Assembly (NCBI RefSeq): GCF_000964085.1
Contig: NZ_JZRB01000030.1
Coordinates: forward strand, 62,001 to 126,000
DNA from: Luteibacter yeojuensis
GTDB lineage: Bacteria > Pseudomonadota > Gammaproteobacteria > Xanthomonadales > Rhodanobacteraceae
Length of the DNA: 64,000 nt
Direction: 5' to 3'
Shown piece by piece: positions 26,554-34,681 of the stretch (position 1 is its first letter; each line of letters begins with the position of its first letter). Both the position numbers and the translations under genes were made by a program. The notes under the pieces are model-generated. The model saw only the letters and a program-made list of their open reading frames with translations, ran no database searches and was not told the origin of the DNA.

Positions 26554-26560
26554 TCACTTC
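26518..26560. repeat. Inverted repeat at the 3' end of pilA2
   Basis: GAAGTGACGC at 26518-26527 pairs with GCGTCACTTC at 26551-26560 across a 23-base loop. The right arm covers the pilA2 stop codon. No T-tract follows on the minus strand, so it is more likely an mRNA 3' stabilising stem or a processing site than a simple terminator. Confidence 0.5.
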
Positions 26561-26997
26561 CGGCAGACGGTCGGAAGGTAGCGATTGGCGAGCGTCGATG
26601 AACAAGACCAGCCGATGCTGCCCGTGTTGTCGACGGGTGAGAGGGTCATTGTCGTAGGGCGAATCACCGCGCTCGCCTGCGGAGTCTGGTAGGCGACCGT
26701 CACCTTGCCGGTGGTTTCGATCTTCACGGACGAAACGTATTTTCCCGCGATCGACGTGGTCGATGGCAGGCCGGCAGACTGGTTCGACTTGGGAAAGTAA
26801 CCGGTGTTATGGCGAAACTCCCAGATCGCCGCCTTAGCGCCTTCGGCCACCATGAGGCCCTCGCTCGCCTGCGTGCGCACTACGTAATCCTGGTACTGCG
26901 GGATCGCGATGGCCGCAAGGATGGCGATGATCGCGACGACGATCATGAGTTCGACCAGGGTGAAGCCGGCCTCGCGGTACCGGTGGGACGAGCGCAT
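26554..26997 (-). CDS. Second type IV pilin
   Basis: 147-aa prepilin. The leader MRSSHRYREAG (11 residues, longer and more basic than in pilA1) precedes FTLVELMIVVAIIAILAAIAIP. Glu5 is present, and a C-terminal Cys pair (GWSCSSTL... LPTVCRK) gives a short disulfide loop. The mature domain differs from pilA1 outside the helix. The ATG at 26997 is chosen because GAGGAA lies eight bases upstream; the frame stays open further but into non-pilin sequence. It has its own short-leader sigma-54-like promoter. Paired pilins of this kind may be alternative major subunits or glycoforms. Confidence 0.9.
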   Translation of the reverse strand: MRSSHRYREAGFTLVELMIVVAIIAILAAIAIPQYQDYVVRTQASEGLMVAEGAKAAIWEFRHNTGYFPKSNQSAGLPSTTSIAGKYVSSVKIETTGKVTVAYQTPQASAVIRPTTMTLSPVDNTGSIGWSCSSTLANRYLPTVCRK

Positions 26998-27031
26998 AAG
27001 CTGATTTCCTCGTGGGTTGCGCTCTTGTGAA

Positions 27032-27047
27032 GGCACGGTTCGTGCCA
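27032..27047 (-). promoter_or_regulatory. Sigma-54-like promoter of pilA2
   Basis: On the minus strand TGGCACGAACCGTGCC gives a perfect TGGCACG half, and GG and GC are 10 bases apart as required. The -12 half (GTGCC) is weaker than consensus. The site is also palindromic (GGCACG/CGTGCC), so it could instead be an operator. The predicted start near 27021 leaves a ~24-base leader with a good ribosome site. Confidence 0.5.
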
Positions 27048-27091
27048 TCGCTAAGGGGCCCGGCAGGGGCCCGCCGATAATGTGATTGGCT

Positions 27092-28441
27092 TCACTCCGG
27101 CGACGCCGTTGAGCGCCGACGTATCGCCCGTGCGGCCATCCACGCCGCAAAGCCGGCCAGGGCGAATTCGGCACCGCGAAACGGTATCGAGTAGCGGGGA
27201 TCGGCCTGTAGCACGCTGTAGACCAGCGTGACCCAGGCCGCCGTGACGGCGAAAACCAGCATCGGGACTGATGTTGTCTTTTTCCACAGGCAAAGCCCCA
27301 CGCCCAAGAGGGCGAGCGCTGCCAGCAGGCCGTTGGTGATAAAGGCGATGGCGTCGACGGCACGCCACGCGGGCTGGGTGATGAAGGGGGAAAAGCGGGT
27401 GGGATAGATATACATGCCGCCCGCACCGAGCCCGATCTGCCAGCCCCAGAGTAGTGCGGGCTTACTGAGGTACCAGGCGGCGTACGTGCCAGGCGCCCGG
27501 CCCATGCGGGCGGCCAGTTGGCGCAGGCCCGCCACGGGGTCATCGTGCAGCAGGTCGATCTCGGCATTGATGACGCTGGCCGCCTGCACGCCCCTGGGGT
27601 CGTGCCGCGTGTAAAGCTGGGTAACGATGTGATAGCTCGGCCATGACCCCTGCACGAGATTCACCTCGGCACGGTACGACGACGTCATCACGGCCGGCAC
27701 CTGGCTGTTGCGAACACCCCAGGCTGCCAATGGCAACAGGGTGGCAATCACCAGGCCTGCCAGCAGATGCCGGGGCATGGCCTTCTTCAGCGCGAGGACA
27801 AGCACGAGAAAAATGACCAGCGGTGCCAGCACCGCGTTGGTCAGGCTGGCGGCGGCCAGGGCCACGCCGGCGCCGATGCTGAACGGAAGCGACCGCCTGT
27901 CGGCCGCTTCGCGCAGCAACAGCGCGCTTAGCGCCCAGGTAAATGTCGTCACGTTCTCCGATAGGACATAGGACGGCATGGCCACCGAGTGCGGCCAGCA
28001 TGCCGCTAGCAACGCGATGCCCGCTAGCAGCCAGTTCGGCACCTTGCCGCGTAACGCGAGCACGATGCAGGCCACTGAGAGGGCGCCGAGCACGGCCTGG
28101 CTCAGCAGCACCGCCGCATACCATTCATCGTATGAGCTCGTCAGCGCCATGAAAGCCGCGATGTAGGCTGGGTAGCCAGGGTCGCGGAACGTATCGGGCA
28201 CGGCGCGCGGATCGTCCATGTACGACGACGAAAAGACATGGTGTTGGAAAAGATTCCATGCGTACCGGTAGTACTCGGCGGCACCGCCGAATTCGCTGTG
28301 GTCGCGAAGCGGCTGGTACACCTGTGCGTGGACGACGTAGTACCAGCGCAACGCCAGCGCGAGTGCCGTGGCCAGGCAGGTGATCGCCACCTCGATGCGC
28401 ACGCGGCGACTCGGCGTGTAGATGGCTTCTGCGTCACGCAT
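27092..28441 (-). CDS. GT-C (PMT/ArnT-type) membrane glycosyltransferase, paralogue A
   Basis: 449 aa, about 10-11 hydrophobic helices. After helix 1 comes a periplasmic loop with acidic residues (RDHSEFGGAAEYYRYAWNL) and then PDTFRDPGYPAYIAAFMAL. This places it with PMT/ArnT-like GT-C proteins that take sugar from polyprenyl phosphate. Shared motifs with two other genes in the window (28434-29798 and 32036-33367) are YRYAWNL, RDPGYP, VQGSWPSYH, the WYLSKPALLWGWQIGLG region and a C-terminal RYSIPFRGAEFALAG. The ATG at 28441 overlaps the end of paralogue B by eight bases, so the two are coupled. The acceptor is unknown; the adjacent pilin genes are candidates. Confidence 0.78.
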   Translation of the reverse strand: MRDAEAIYTPSRRVRIEVAITCLATALALALRWYYVVHAQVYQPLRDHSEFGGAAEYYRYAWNLFQHHVFSSSYMDDPRAVPDTFRDPGYPAYIAAFMALTSSYDEWYAAVLLSQAVLGALSVACIVLALRGKVPNWLLAGIALLAACWPHSVAMPSYVLSENVTTFTWALSALLLREAADRRSLPFSIGAGVALAAASLTNAVLAPLVIFLVLVLALKKAMPRHLLAGLVIATLLPLAAWGVRNSQVPAVMTSSYRAEVNLVQGSWPSYHIVTQLYTRHDPRGVQAASVINAEIDLLHDDPVAGLRQLAARMGRAPGTYAAWYLSKPALLWGWQIGLGAGGMYIYPTRFSPFITQPAWRAVDAIAFITNGLLAALALLGVGLCLWKKTTSVPMLVFAVTAAWVTLVYSVLQADPRYSIPFRGAEFALAGFAAWMAARAIRRRSTASPE

Positions 28442-29798
28442 ACTGGGTTTCCGGTCGGGAGATGAGGCGGCGCAACCCGTCCAGCGCGACGGCGGCAAGG
28501 ACGAATTCCGCGCCGCGGAACGGAATGGCATACCGCGGCTCGGATTGGAGGACGCCGTAAACAAGCGTAACCCATGCCACGGTCGTGGCCACGACAATGA
28601 GTGGCGCCGGTGCGTCGCGGCGTGCAAGCACGAAGCCAAGCCCACCCAGGGCAAGCACGGCCAGTACGGGATTCAACACGAACGCGATGGCTTCGGTGGC
28701 CCTGAAGACAGGCTGCTTTTCATAGGGCGAACCCCGCGTCGGATAAACGTAGATGCCGCCCTGGCCGATGCGGATATCCCAACCCCATAGCAGGCCGGGC
28801 TTCGACACGTACCACCCTGCGTACATCCACGGGTGTGCGCCCATGCGGTCGCCGATGATTCGCAACCCATCCCGCGCGGCGGCGTGCACCGCCTCGATTT
28901 CCGAGTCGATCGCGGCGAGCACGCGGTCGGCGTCGGCATCGCCGTAGGCATGGCGCCGGTAGGCCTCGTGGTAAAGCGGCCAGCTGCCCTGGACGAAGTT
29001 CTGCGTGGCCCTGTAGGCGGAGGTGCCGTCCGCGGCGAGGTCGGCCTGCCTGGCACCCCATGCGGCGATGGGGGCCAGTGCCGCGGCAAGCATGATCGCA
29101 AGCGGCTGCCAGGCCATCGCATGCCGCCAGCGAAGGAGGGCGGCGACCGGCACGATGAGTGGAGCGAGGACGGCGTTGGTCAGCCCGGCGCAAGCGAAAA
29201 GCAGGCCCGCGAGGATGCAGCGCAACGCAGAGGGCTGTCGGGCGGCGAGCTGCGTAGCCAGCAAGGCGGCGGCCCATGTGGCGGCGGTGAGGTTCTCGGA
29301 GAGGACATAGGCCGACATGGCCACGGTATGCGGCCATGCCGCCGCCAGGAATAGGGCGATAGCCAGCGCCCACGATGGCACGGCACGCCGCAGGGCGAGT
29401 CCAAGGCATGCCACCGTGATGCCCCAGAGCACGCCCTGGCTAAGTAACACAGCGGCATACCAGGTGCTGAAGGCGGGAAATACCACCATCCATGCGGCGA
29501 GGAACAGCGGGTATCCGGGATCACGGTAGCTATCGGGGAGGGGGGCGCCGGCGCCCGGTAGCGTGATGGCGAATGTGCCGTGGTGCACGAGGTTCCAGGC
29601 GTAGCGGAAGTAGTCGACCGCATCCCCACGCACCTCAGGGTCGTCGAGCGGTTGCAGCACCTGCGCATGGACGACGACGTACCAGCGCAGCGCCACGGCG
29701 AGGAGGGCGGCCGCCACGATGGTGAGCATGGGAAGCCTCGCCCTTTCATTGCGCACCATGGACGTGTGCACCGGTGGCGCGCCGTGGATTTCTCGCAT
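28434..29798 (-). CDS. GT-C (PMT/ArnT-type) membrane glycosyltransferase, paralogue B
   Basis: 454 aa with the same architecture as paralogue A: helix 1 (TIVAAALLAVALRWYVVVHAQ), acidic loop (RGDAVDYFRYAWNL), PDSYRDPGYPLFLAAW, NFVQGSWPLYHEAY, WYVSKPGLLWGWDIRIG, and an ending in EPRYAIPFRGAEFVLAAV. Two candidate starts exist; 29798 gives an N-terminus similar in length to paralogue A, while 29759 (MVRNERARLPML) also begins before the first helix. Neither has a strong ribosome site. It is the first gene of the minus-strand run that continues through paralogue A to the pilins. It is divergent from the S9 peptidase. Confidence 0.76.
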   Translation of the reverse strand: MREIHGAPPVHTSMVRNERARLPMLTIVAAALLAVALRWYVVVHAQVLQPLDDPEVRGDAVDYFRYAWNLVHHGTFAITLPGAGAPLPDSYRDPGYPLFLAAWMVVFPAFSTWYAAVLLSQGVLWGITVACLGLALRRAVPSWALAIALFLAAAWPHTVAMSAYVLSENLTAATWAAALLATQLAARQPSALRCILAGLLFACAGLTNAVLAPLIVPVAALLRWRHAMAWQPLAIMLAAALAPIAAWGARQADLAADGTSAYRATQNFVQGSWPLYHEAYRRHAYGDADADRVLAAIDSEIEAVHAAARDGLRIIGDRMGAHPWMYAGWYVSKPGLLWGWDIRIGQGGIYVYPTRGSPYEKQPVFRATEAIAFVLNPVLAVLALGGLGFVLARRDAPAPLIVVATTVAWVTLVYGVLQSEPRYAIPFRGAEFVLAAVALDGLRRLISRPETQYA

Positions 29799-29913
29799 AA
29801 TCGCCCGCTTGTCGCGCCCTATCGCCCAGGCACCTAGCATACGGCATCGCTTGCGTTGGCAGGGCACTCCCCTTACCGTCGCCCGCACGGCACAACCCTA
29901 AGGGAGTAACCCC

Positions 29914-32010
29914 ATGAAACCCCTCTTCGCCGCGCTGGCGCTCGCGCTGGCGGCCGGCCCCGCCCTGGCCGCCGACGCCGACAGCACCTCGCCGCACCCC
30001 TTCTCCATCCGTGACCTGGTCATGATGGACCGCGTGGGCGACCCGCAGCTGTCGCCCGACGGCCGCTATGCCCTGTTCGCAGTGCGCTCCACCGATTACG
30101 CGGCAAACAAGGGCACCACGTCCATCTATGTGCTCGACCTCGACAAGCCGCCGCAGCCGGTGAAGGTGGTCGAGAAGGGCTCGTCGGCGCGCTGGGCGCC
30201 CGATGGCAAGTCCATCTACTACGTGGCACCGAAGGATGGCACCGCGCAGGTCTACCACCGGCCGTTCGAGGCGGGGCAGGGTGGCAAGGGCCTCGCGCTC
30301 ACCGTCGATGCCGGCCAGGCCGTCACCGACGCGCCGCTCGACGTCAACGCGTTCAAGGTCTCGCCTGACGGCGCGAAGCTGCTGCTGAGCTACGAGGTAT
30401 TCACCGACTGCGCCGACCTGGCCTGCACCAAGGAACGCCTCGACGGCCGCGAGAAGGACAAGTCCACGGGCACCGTGTACGACAAGCTGTTCGTGCGCCA
30501 CTGGGATACCTGGGCCGATGGCCGCCGCAACCAGCTGTTCATTGCCGACGCGAGCGCGCCGTCGCAGCCGGTGCTGCTGAGCAAGGGCATCGACGGCGAC
30601 GTGCCGGGCAAGCCGGAAGGCAGCGAGGACGAATTCAGCTTCTCGCCTGATGGCAAGACGGTGTACTTCGACGTGCGCATCGCCGGCAAGACCGAGCCCT
30701 GGTCCACCAACTTCGATATCTACAGCGTCCCGGCCGATGGCTCGGCCAGCCCGACCAACCTCACGGCCGATAACCTCGCGTGGGACGCGAACCCGCTGGT
30801 GTCGCCCGATGGCAAGACACTGTTCTACACCGCCATGAAGGTGCCGGGCTCCGAAGCCGACCGCTTTGGCATCTGGGCCATGGACCTGGCCAGCGGCCAG
30901 AAGCGGGAGATCGACCCCTCGTGGGATCGCTCGTCCGGTGCCCTGCAGGTGTCGGCCGACGGCAAGACGCTCTACACCACCACGGACGACAACGGCCAGC
31001 ACCCGTTGTTCGCCATCGACGTCGCCACGGGCAAGGCCACCATGCTGGTCACCGACGGTGCCATCAGCTCCTACTCCCTCGGTGCGAAGAAGATCCTGCT
31101 TACCCGCAACGACCTCAAGCGCCCGGACGACATCTACACCGCCGACCTGAAGGGCAAGAGCCTGAAGCAGGTGACGCACTTCAATGCCAAGCGCCTCAAG
31201 GCCGCCCAGGTGGGCGAGCCCGAGTTCTACACCTTCAAGGGCTGGAACAATGAAACGGTGCAGGGCTACGTCGTGAAGCCCGTGGGCTTCAAGAAGGGCA
31301 AGACTTACCCGGTTGCCTTCATCATCCACGGCGGCCCGCAGGGCGCCATGACCAACAGCTGGAGCTACCGCTGGAACGCGCAGACGTATGCCAGCCAGGG
31401 TTTCGCCGTGGTCACCGTCAACTTCCACGGTTCCACGGGCTACGGCCAGGCCTTCACCGATGCCATTTCGGGTGACTGGGGCGGCAAGCCGCTGGAAGAC
31501 CTCAAGGCCGGCTGGGGCGCCGCGCTACAGAAATACAGCTTCCTCGACGGCAACCGCGCCTGCGCGCTTGGCGCCAGCTACGGCGGCTACATGGTCTATT
31601 GGATGGCCGGCAACTGGAACCAGCCGTGGAAATGCTTCGTCGACCACGACGGCGTCTTCGATGCGCGTTCCATGTACTACGAAACCGAGGAACTGTGGTT
31701 CGAGGAGCGCGAGAACGGCGGCACGCAGTTCGACCACCCGGAGAACTACGAGAAGTTCAACCCGGTCAACCATGTGAAGGACTGGCGCGTACCGATGCTC
31801 ATCGTGCACAGCGGCAAGGACTTCCGCATCCCCGATACCCAGGGCATGGGCGCGTTCACGGCGCTACAGCGCCGGGGCATCCCGAGCAAGCTGCTGCACT
31901 TCCCGGACGAAAACCACTGGGTGCTCAAGCCGCAGAACAGCGTGCAGTGGCATGAGACGGTTAATGCGTGGTTGAAGGAATGGACTGCACCCGAGGCGTC
32001 GTCGAAGTAG
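29914..32010 (+). CDS. Secreted S9-family (prolyl-oligopeptidase type) dipeptidyl aminopeptidase
   Basis: 698 aa. A signal peptide (MKPLFAALALALAAGPALAA) sends it to the periplasm. Residues ~30-430 form a WD-like beta-propeller with repeated SPDGR/APDGK/SPDGKT segments. The C-terminal alpha/beta-hydrolase domain has the catalytic Ser555 (GASYGGYM), Asp636 (HSGKDFRIP) and His668 (DENHWV). It is of the DPP/acyl-aminoacyl peptidase group and cuts short peptides. GGGAG precedes the ATG. It interrupts the GT-C paralogue series but has no evident functional tie to it; it converges with paralogue C across 25 bases. Confidence 0.92.
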   Translation: MKPLFAALALALAAGPALAADADSTSPHPFSIRDLVMMDRVGDPQLSPDGRYALFAVRSTDYAANKGTTSIYVLDLDKPPQPVKVVEKGSSARWAPDGKSIYYVAPKDGTAQVYHRPFEAGQGGKGLALTVDAGQAVTDAPLDVNAFKVSPDGAKLLLSYEVFTDCADLACTKERLDGREKDKSTGTVYDKLFVRHWDTWADGRRNQLFIADASAPSQPVLLSKGIDGDVPGKPEGSEDEFSFSPDGKTVYFDVRIAGKTEPWSTNFDIYSVPADGSASPTNLTADNLAWDANPLVSPDGKTLFYTAMKVPGSEADRFGIWAMDLASGQKREIDPSWDRSSGALQVSADGKTLYTTTDDNGQHPLFAIDVATGKATMLVTDGAISSYSLGAKKILLTRNDLKRPDDIYTADLKGKSLKQVTHFNAKRLKAAQVGEPEFYTFKGWNNETVQGYVVKPVGFKKGKTYPVAFIIHGGPQGAMTNSWSYRWNAQTYASQGFAVVTVNFHGSTGYGQAFTDAISGDWGGKPLEDLKAGWGAALQKYSFLDGNRACALGASYGGYMVYWMAGNWNQPWKCFVDHDGVFDARSMYYETEELWFEERENGGTQFDHPENYEKFNPVNHVKDWRVPMLIVHSGKDFRIPDTQGMGAFTALQRRGIPSKLLHFPDENHWVLKPQNSVQWHETVNAWLKEWTAPEASSK

Positions 32011-32035
32011 CGCTGCCTGACGCGGGTCGCAAGCC

Positions 32036-33367
32036 TCAGCTCGCGACCCGTGCCAGTCTCGCGCGCCATCGCGCAATGGTATGCAGTGACAGCCCAGCGA
32101 GCAGCCATTCGACGCCACGGTAAGGAGCCGCATAGCGGGCATCGGACTGGAGTAGCGCGCAGACAACCGTAAGAACCAGTGCAGCAAGTGCGCCCAGGCA
32201 CAGGGCGGCTGGCATGCTACGCCAGTCGATCGCAATCACAACCAGCCCCACGACCGCGAGAAGCAGGATGAGCGGGGCGATGAGGAACATGATGTCGGTG
32301 GCTGTTTTCATCACGCCAGGCGTTGAAAGTGGCGAGTTGTAAACGGGGAACACATAGATGTCGCCGTCGCCGATGCCAATGTTCCAGCCCCAAAGTTCAA
32401 CGGGTTTCGACGCATACCACATCACGTAGGGAACGGGACTTGCACCGATTCGACTGGCCACGGCGCCCATACCACGCATGGGCGCTTCTTGGAATAATGA
32501 GTACTCGGCCTCCATCTGCTGCATGACGCTGGTGGATGCCTCGTCCTTGTTGAGGATCGAGGACTTCCATGCGTTGTGGTACTGCGGCCATGAACCCTGC
32601 ACGAAATTAATTGCTACACGGTCCTCAGACTTCTGCCCTTCCGGTAGGAAGTGGTTCCGTAGCGCCCAGCCAATAAGGGGCACTAGCGTCGCAACTAGGA
32701 AAACCGTCCACAATCTGCGCGATGGCTTATTACGCCACATTGCGATCAAGGCGAACAACGGCGTGACGGGTGTGAAAATAGAGTTCGTGAGGGCTGCGAG
32801 TGCGAGCGTGAAACCTGCAATGGCGAACCATGTATACCGTTCTCGCCTAGCCGCCTCATCTGTGAAAAAAAGGCCAAGCGCAAGCAGCAGTCCCATGAGA
32901 GTCTCGCTGAGAATGTAGCCGGGTAACGTGATGGTGTGCGGCCACAGCGTTAATCCTATCCCTACGAAGAGGGCCGCTCCGATCCCCATCCATCGCCGCG
33001 CTAGCAGGACGTATATCAATACCGTGGCGGCAGCCATAACCGCTTGGATATCGAGCGTGGCAAGGTAAAACGCCTGCTCCGATCCAAAGATCGCGATAAC
33101 GAGGGCAAGGAAAATGGGGTAGCCGGGGTCACGAAAACTGTCTGGGATAGGTGGCTGCCCAGGAGTAGCTAGTGAGAAGACGTGGTTGTTGGCCAGATTG
33201 AGGGCATACGCGAAGTATTGTCGCACGTCGCCACGCAGCGGGTGATCGACGATCGTCGTGTGCACGTAGGAAAGGCGAATGGCAAGGGCTAAAGCCGCCA
33301 GCAGGACGATAGCCATCGTTTCCCAGTGAGACGTAGTGGCCTTCAAATGGGTGCCCGGGTCCCGCAT
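32036..33367 (-). CDS. GT-C (PMT/ArnT-type) membrane glycosyltransferase, paralogue C, A+T-richer
   Basis: 443 aa, third member of the family seen at 27.1 and 28.4 kb. It keeps HPLRGDVRQYFAYALNLANN, PDSFRDPGYPIFLAL, INFVQGSWPQYHNAW, MWYASKPVELWGWNIGIGDGDIYVFP and DARYAAPYRGVEWLLAG. Base composition is visibly less GC-rich than everything around it (frequent ttaatt, aaaa, gcaact stretches and A/T-ending codons), suggesting it was gained separately. It stands alone on the minus strand next to a degraded region, so it may be part of an acquisition with the remnant at 33.5-34.0 kb. The donor and acceptor are unknown. Confidence 0.76.
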   Translation of the reverse strand: MRDPGTHLKATTSHWETMAIVLLAALALAIRLSYVHTTIVDHPLRGDVRQYFAYALNLANNHVFSLATPGQPPIPDSFRDPGYPIFLALVIAIFGSEQAFYLATLDIQAVMAAATVLIYVLLARRWMGIGAALFVGIGLTLWPHTITLPGYILSETLMGLLLALGLFFTDEAARRERYTWFAIAGFTLALAALTNSIFTPVTPLFALIAMWRNKPSRRLWTVFLVATLVPLIGWALRNHFLPEGQKSEDRVAINFVQGSWPQYHNAWKSSILNKDEASTSVMQQMEAEYSLFQEAPMRGMGAVASRIGASPVPYVMWYASKPVELWGWNIGIGDGDIYVFPVYNSPLSTPGVMKTATDIMFLIAPLILLLAVVGLVVIAIDWRSMPAALCLGALAALVLTVVCALLQSDARYAAPYRGVEWLLAGLSLHTIARWRARLARVAS

Positions 33368-33451
33368 TGGTCCAACTCCACGGTGAACGCACGCCCACGT
33401 CAGGCCGCGAAAGGCATCACTATAGCGGCCGACACGGTGTCGTGCCCGTGA

Positions 33452-33865
33452 TCAGTGCTCCAGTGCAGTCATCCACACGGTTACCGCGACCGCACCTCCA
33501 TCCGGAATCCCCATGGCCCGGTCATCCATGTAGGCAGCGCGCCCGGCGCGCGCCTTCAGCGTGGCGGTTTCCTCGGCACCGCGGCGTGCGGCGAGGTGCA
33601 GCGCCTCGAGCGCCTCGAACGGCGCCAATCCCGCATCCAGCACCGCCTTTTACGCATCGGCGGCGGGGGGGGGAGAGCGCATCCAGCATTGTGCGGTCGC
33701 CGGTCTTCGCACCGCCGAGCTCCGCGATGGCGTCCGCGGCGCCGGCGAGGGCGGCGCACCATTGCAGCGGCGTCGGCTCGGCGACGTCGGTGAGTTCGCG
33801 CGCGGCGCGCATCAGGCCGGTGGCATAGAACGGCCCCGAACTGCCGCCAATGGCCTTGCGCATGG
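33452..33865 (-). pseudogene. Frameshifted remnant of a DhaL (dihydroxyacetone kinase C-terminal domain) copy
   Basis: This stretch closely matches the 3' part of the intact kinase gene (34698-35088), at roughly nine bases in ten by eye. The kinase reads GGGGT where the remnant has a run of nine G (33665-33673), exactly four extra bases, which breaks the frame. Downstream of the break the DhaL sequence resumes in another frame (MLDAGLAPFEALEALHLAARRG...) to a stop at 33452. Tail residues also differ (TALEH versus GALR), so it is a diverged copy rather than a fresh duplication. It is fused upstream to an unrelated acyltransferase fragment. Confidence 0.85.
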
Positions 33866-34022
33866 ACGTAATAATGAGGAAACCGGAAATCACGAAGAAG
33901 ACGTCGACGCCGACGAAGCTCCCCGGCGGCCCGAAACCAGCGTGGTAAAGCACCACGCCGAGCACGGCGATGGCGCGTATGCCATCGATGGCGGGGCGGT
34001 AGGCGAGGGGCTGGGAGTGCAT
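33866..34022 (-). pseudogene. N-terminal fragment of an acyltransferase-3 (OafA-type) gene
   Basis: From ATG at 34022 the frame reads HSQPLAYRPAIDGIRAIAVLGVVLYHAG and then GVDVFFVISGFLIIT, the unmistakable first 50 residues of membrane O-acyltransferases of the OafA/NodX family. After ITSM the sequence switches abruptly to the DhaL remnant; the remaining ~300+ residues of the acyltransferase are missing. OafA-type enzymes acetylate surface sugars, so this may be a lost glycan-decorating function. Confidence 0.82.
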
Positions 34023-34129
34023 CGCCGCACTATAGCCAGGCTTGCAACGGCGATGAACGGTCAGTAGATTGCCGCTCGCCAGCAAGATGCACCAAGGCGG
34101 CACAGGGGCCGCGATAGGCAGGGACACTC

Positions 34130-34657
34130 ATGAATGCGAAGCGCTATTCGCCGACACCATGGCTGGTTGCATCTGGCGCGATTGCCGCCATCGCCGCGAC
34201 CGTGACCCTCGTCGCCAGGGACCATCCCGAGGTCGGCACCACGCTCGCCGGCTGGGCCACGCAGGCGACGTGGATCCCGACGCGCCACTGGGCAAGACAC
34301 TCCAGCTATCCGGTCCTTGCCGGGGTGTACTTCTTGTGTGTCTGGCCGATTGCCCTCACCACGGCTGGCGCCACGACCGCCGCCCTCTGCTTCCCCGTCG
34401 TGATCAAGTTTGGAGCGGACTTCACGCTCGGTAAGCGAGCCAAGGGTGTCGTTGCGTTACTTTTCTTCGGCTCGGCGGCGGTCGCCGGCCTGGCATTCTG
34501 GGACGGCAGCGATTACCGGGGTATCCGGTTTGGTACGTCGCTCGCGGATCTCCTCGCGTTCGGTTGGTTCTTCTTTGCTGCTGCGGGCGTAACCTTCACG
34601 GTGAGCCTCGTCGGTCTCTATGTGTGTATCGTCCACGACCCGAAGGCGCGTGGTTGA
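34130..34657 (+). CDS. Small integral membrane protein of unknown function
   Basis: 175 aa with about four membrane segments (WLVASGAIAAIAATVTLVA; YPVLAGVYFLCVWPIALTTAGATTAAL; KGVVALLFFGSAAVAGLAFW; LADLLAFGWFFFAAAGVTFTVSLVGLYVCIV). There are no motifs I recognise. It lies between the degraded acyltransferase/DhaL remnant and the intact kinase, with somewhat less GC-biased codons than core genes, so it may belong to the same acquired or rearranged patch. It converges with the kinase gene across 24 bases. Confidence 0.6.
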   Translation: MNAKRYSPTPWLVASGAIAAIAATVTLVARDHPEVGTTLAGWATQATWIPTRHWARHSSYPVLAGVYFLCVWPIALTTAGATTAALCFPVVIKFGADFTLGKRAKGVVALLFFGSAAVAGLAFWDGSDYRGIRFGTSLADLLAFGWFFFAAAGVTFTVSLVGLYVCIVHDPKARG

Positions 34658-34681
34658 TGGCCGCTCGGGAATATTGAGCAC

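Noticed and set aside
26518-26560. The inverted repeat at the end of pilA2 as an intrinsic terminator
   Set aside because: The loop is long (23 bases) and no T-tract follows on the transcribed strand.
33452-33865. Recent tandem duplication of the dihydroxyacetone kinase gene
   Set aside because: The copies differ at many positions and end differently, and an unrelated gene fragment and a membrane-protein gene lie between them; an older or transferred copy fits better.
33522-34127. The open frame spanning the acyltransferase and DhaL remnants as a functional fusion protein
   Set aside because: It lacks most of the acyltransferase and the DhaL part is frameshifted at the G-run; neither half could fold as its family does.
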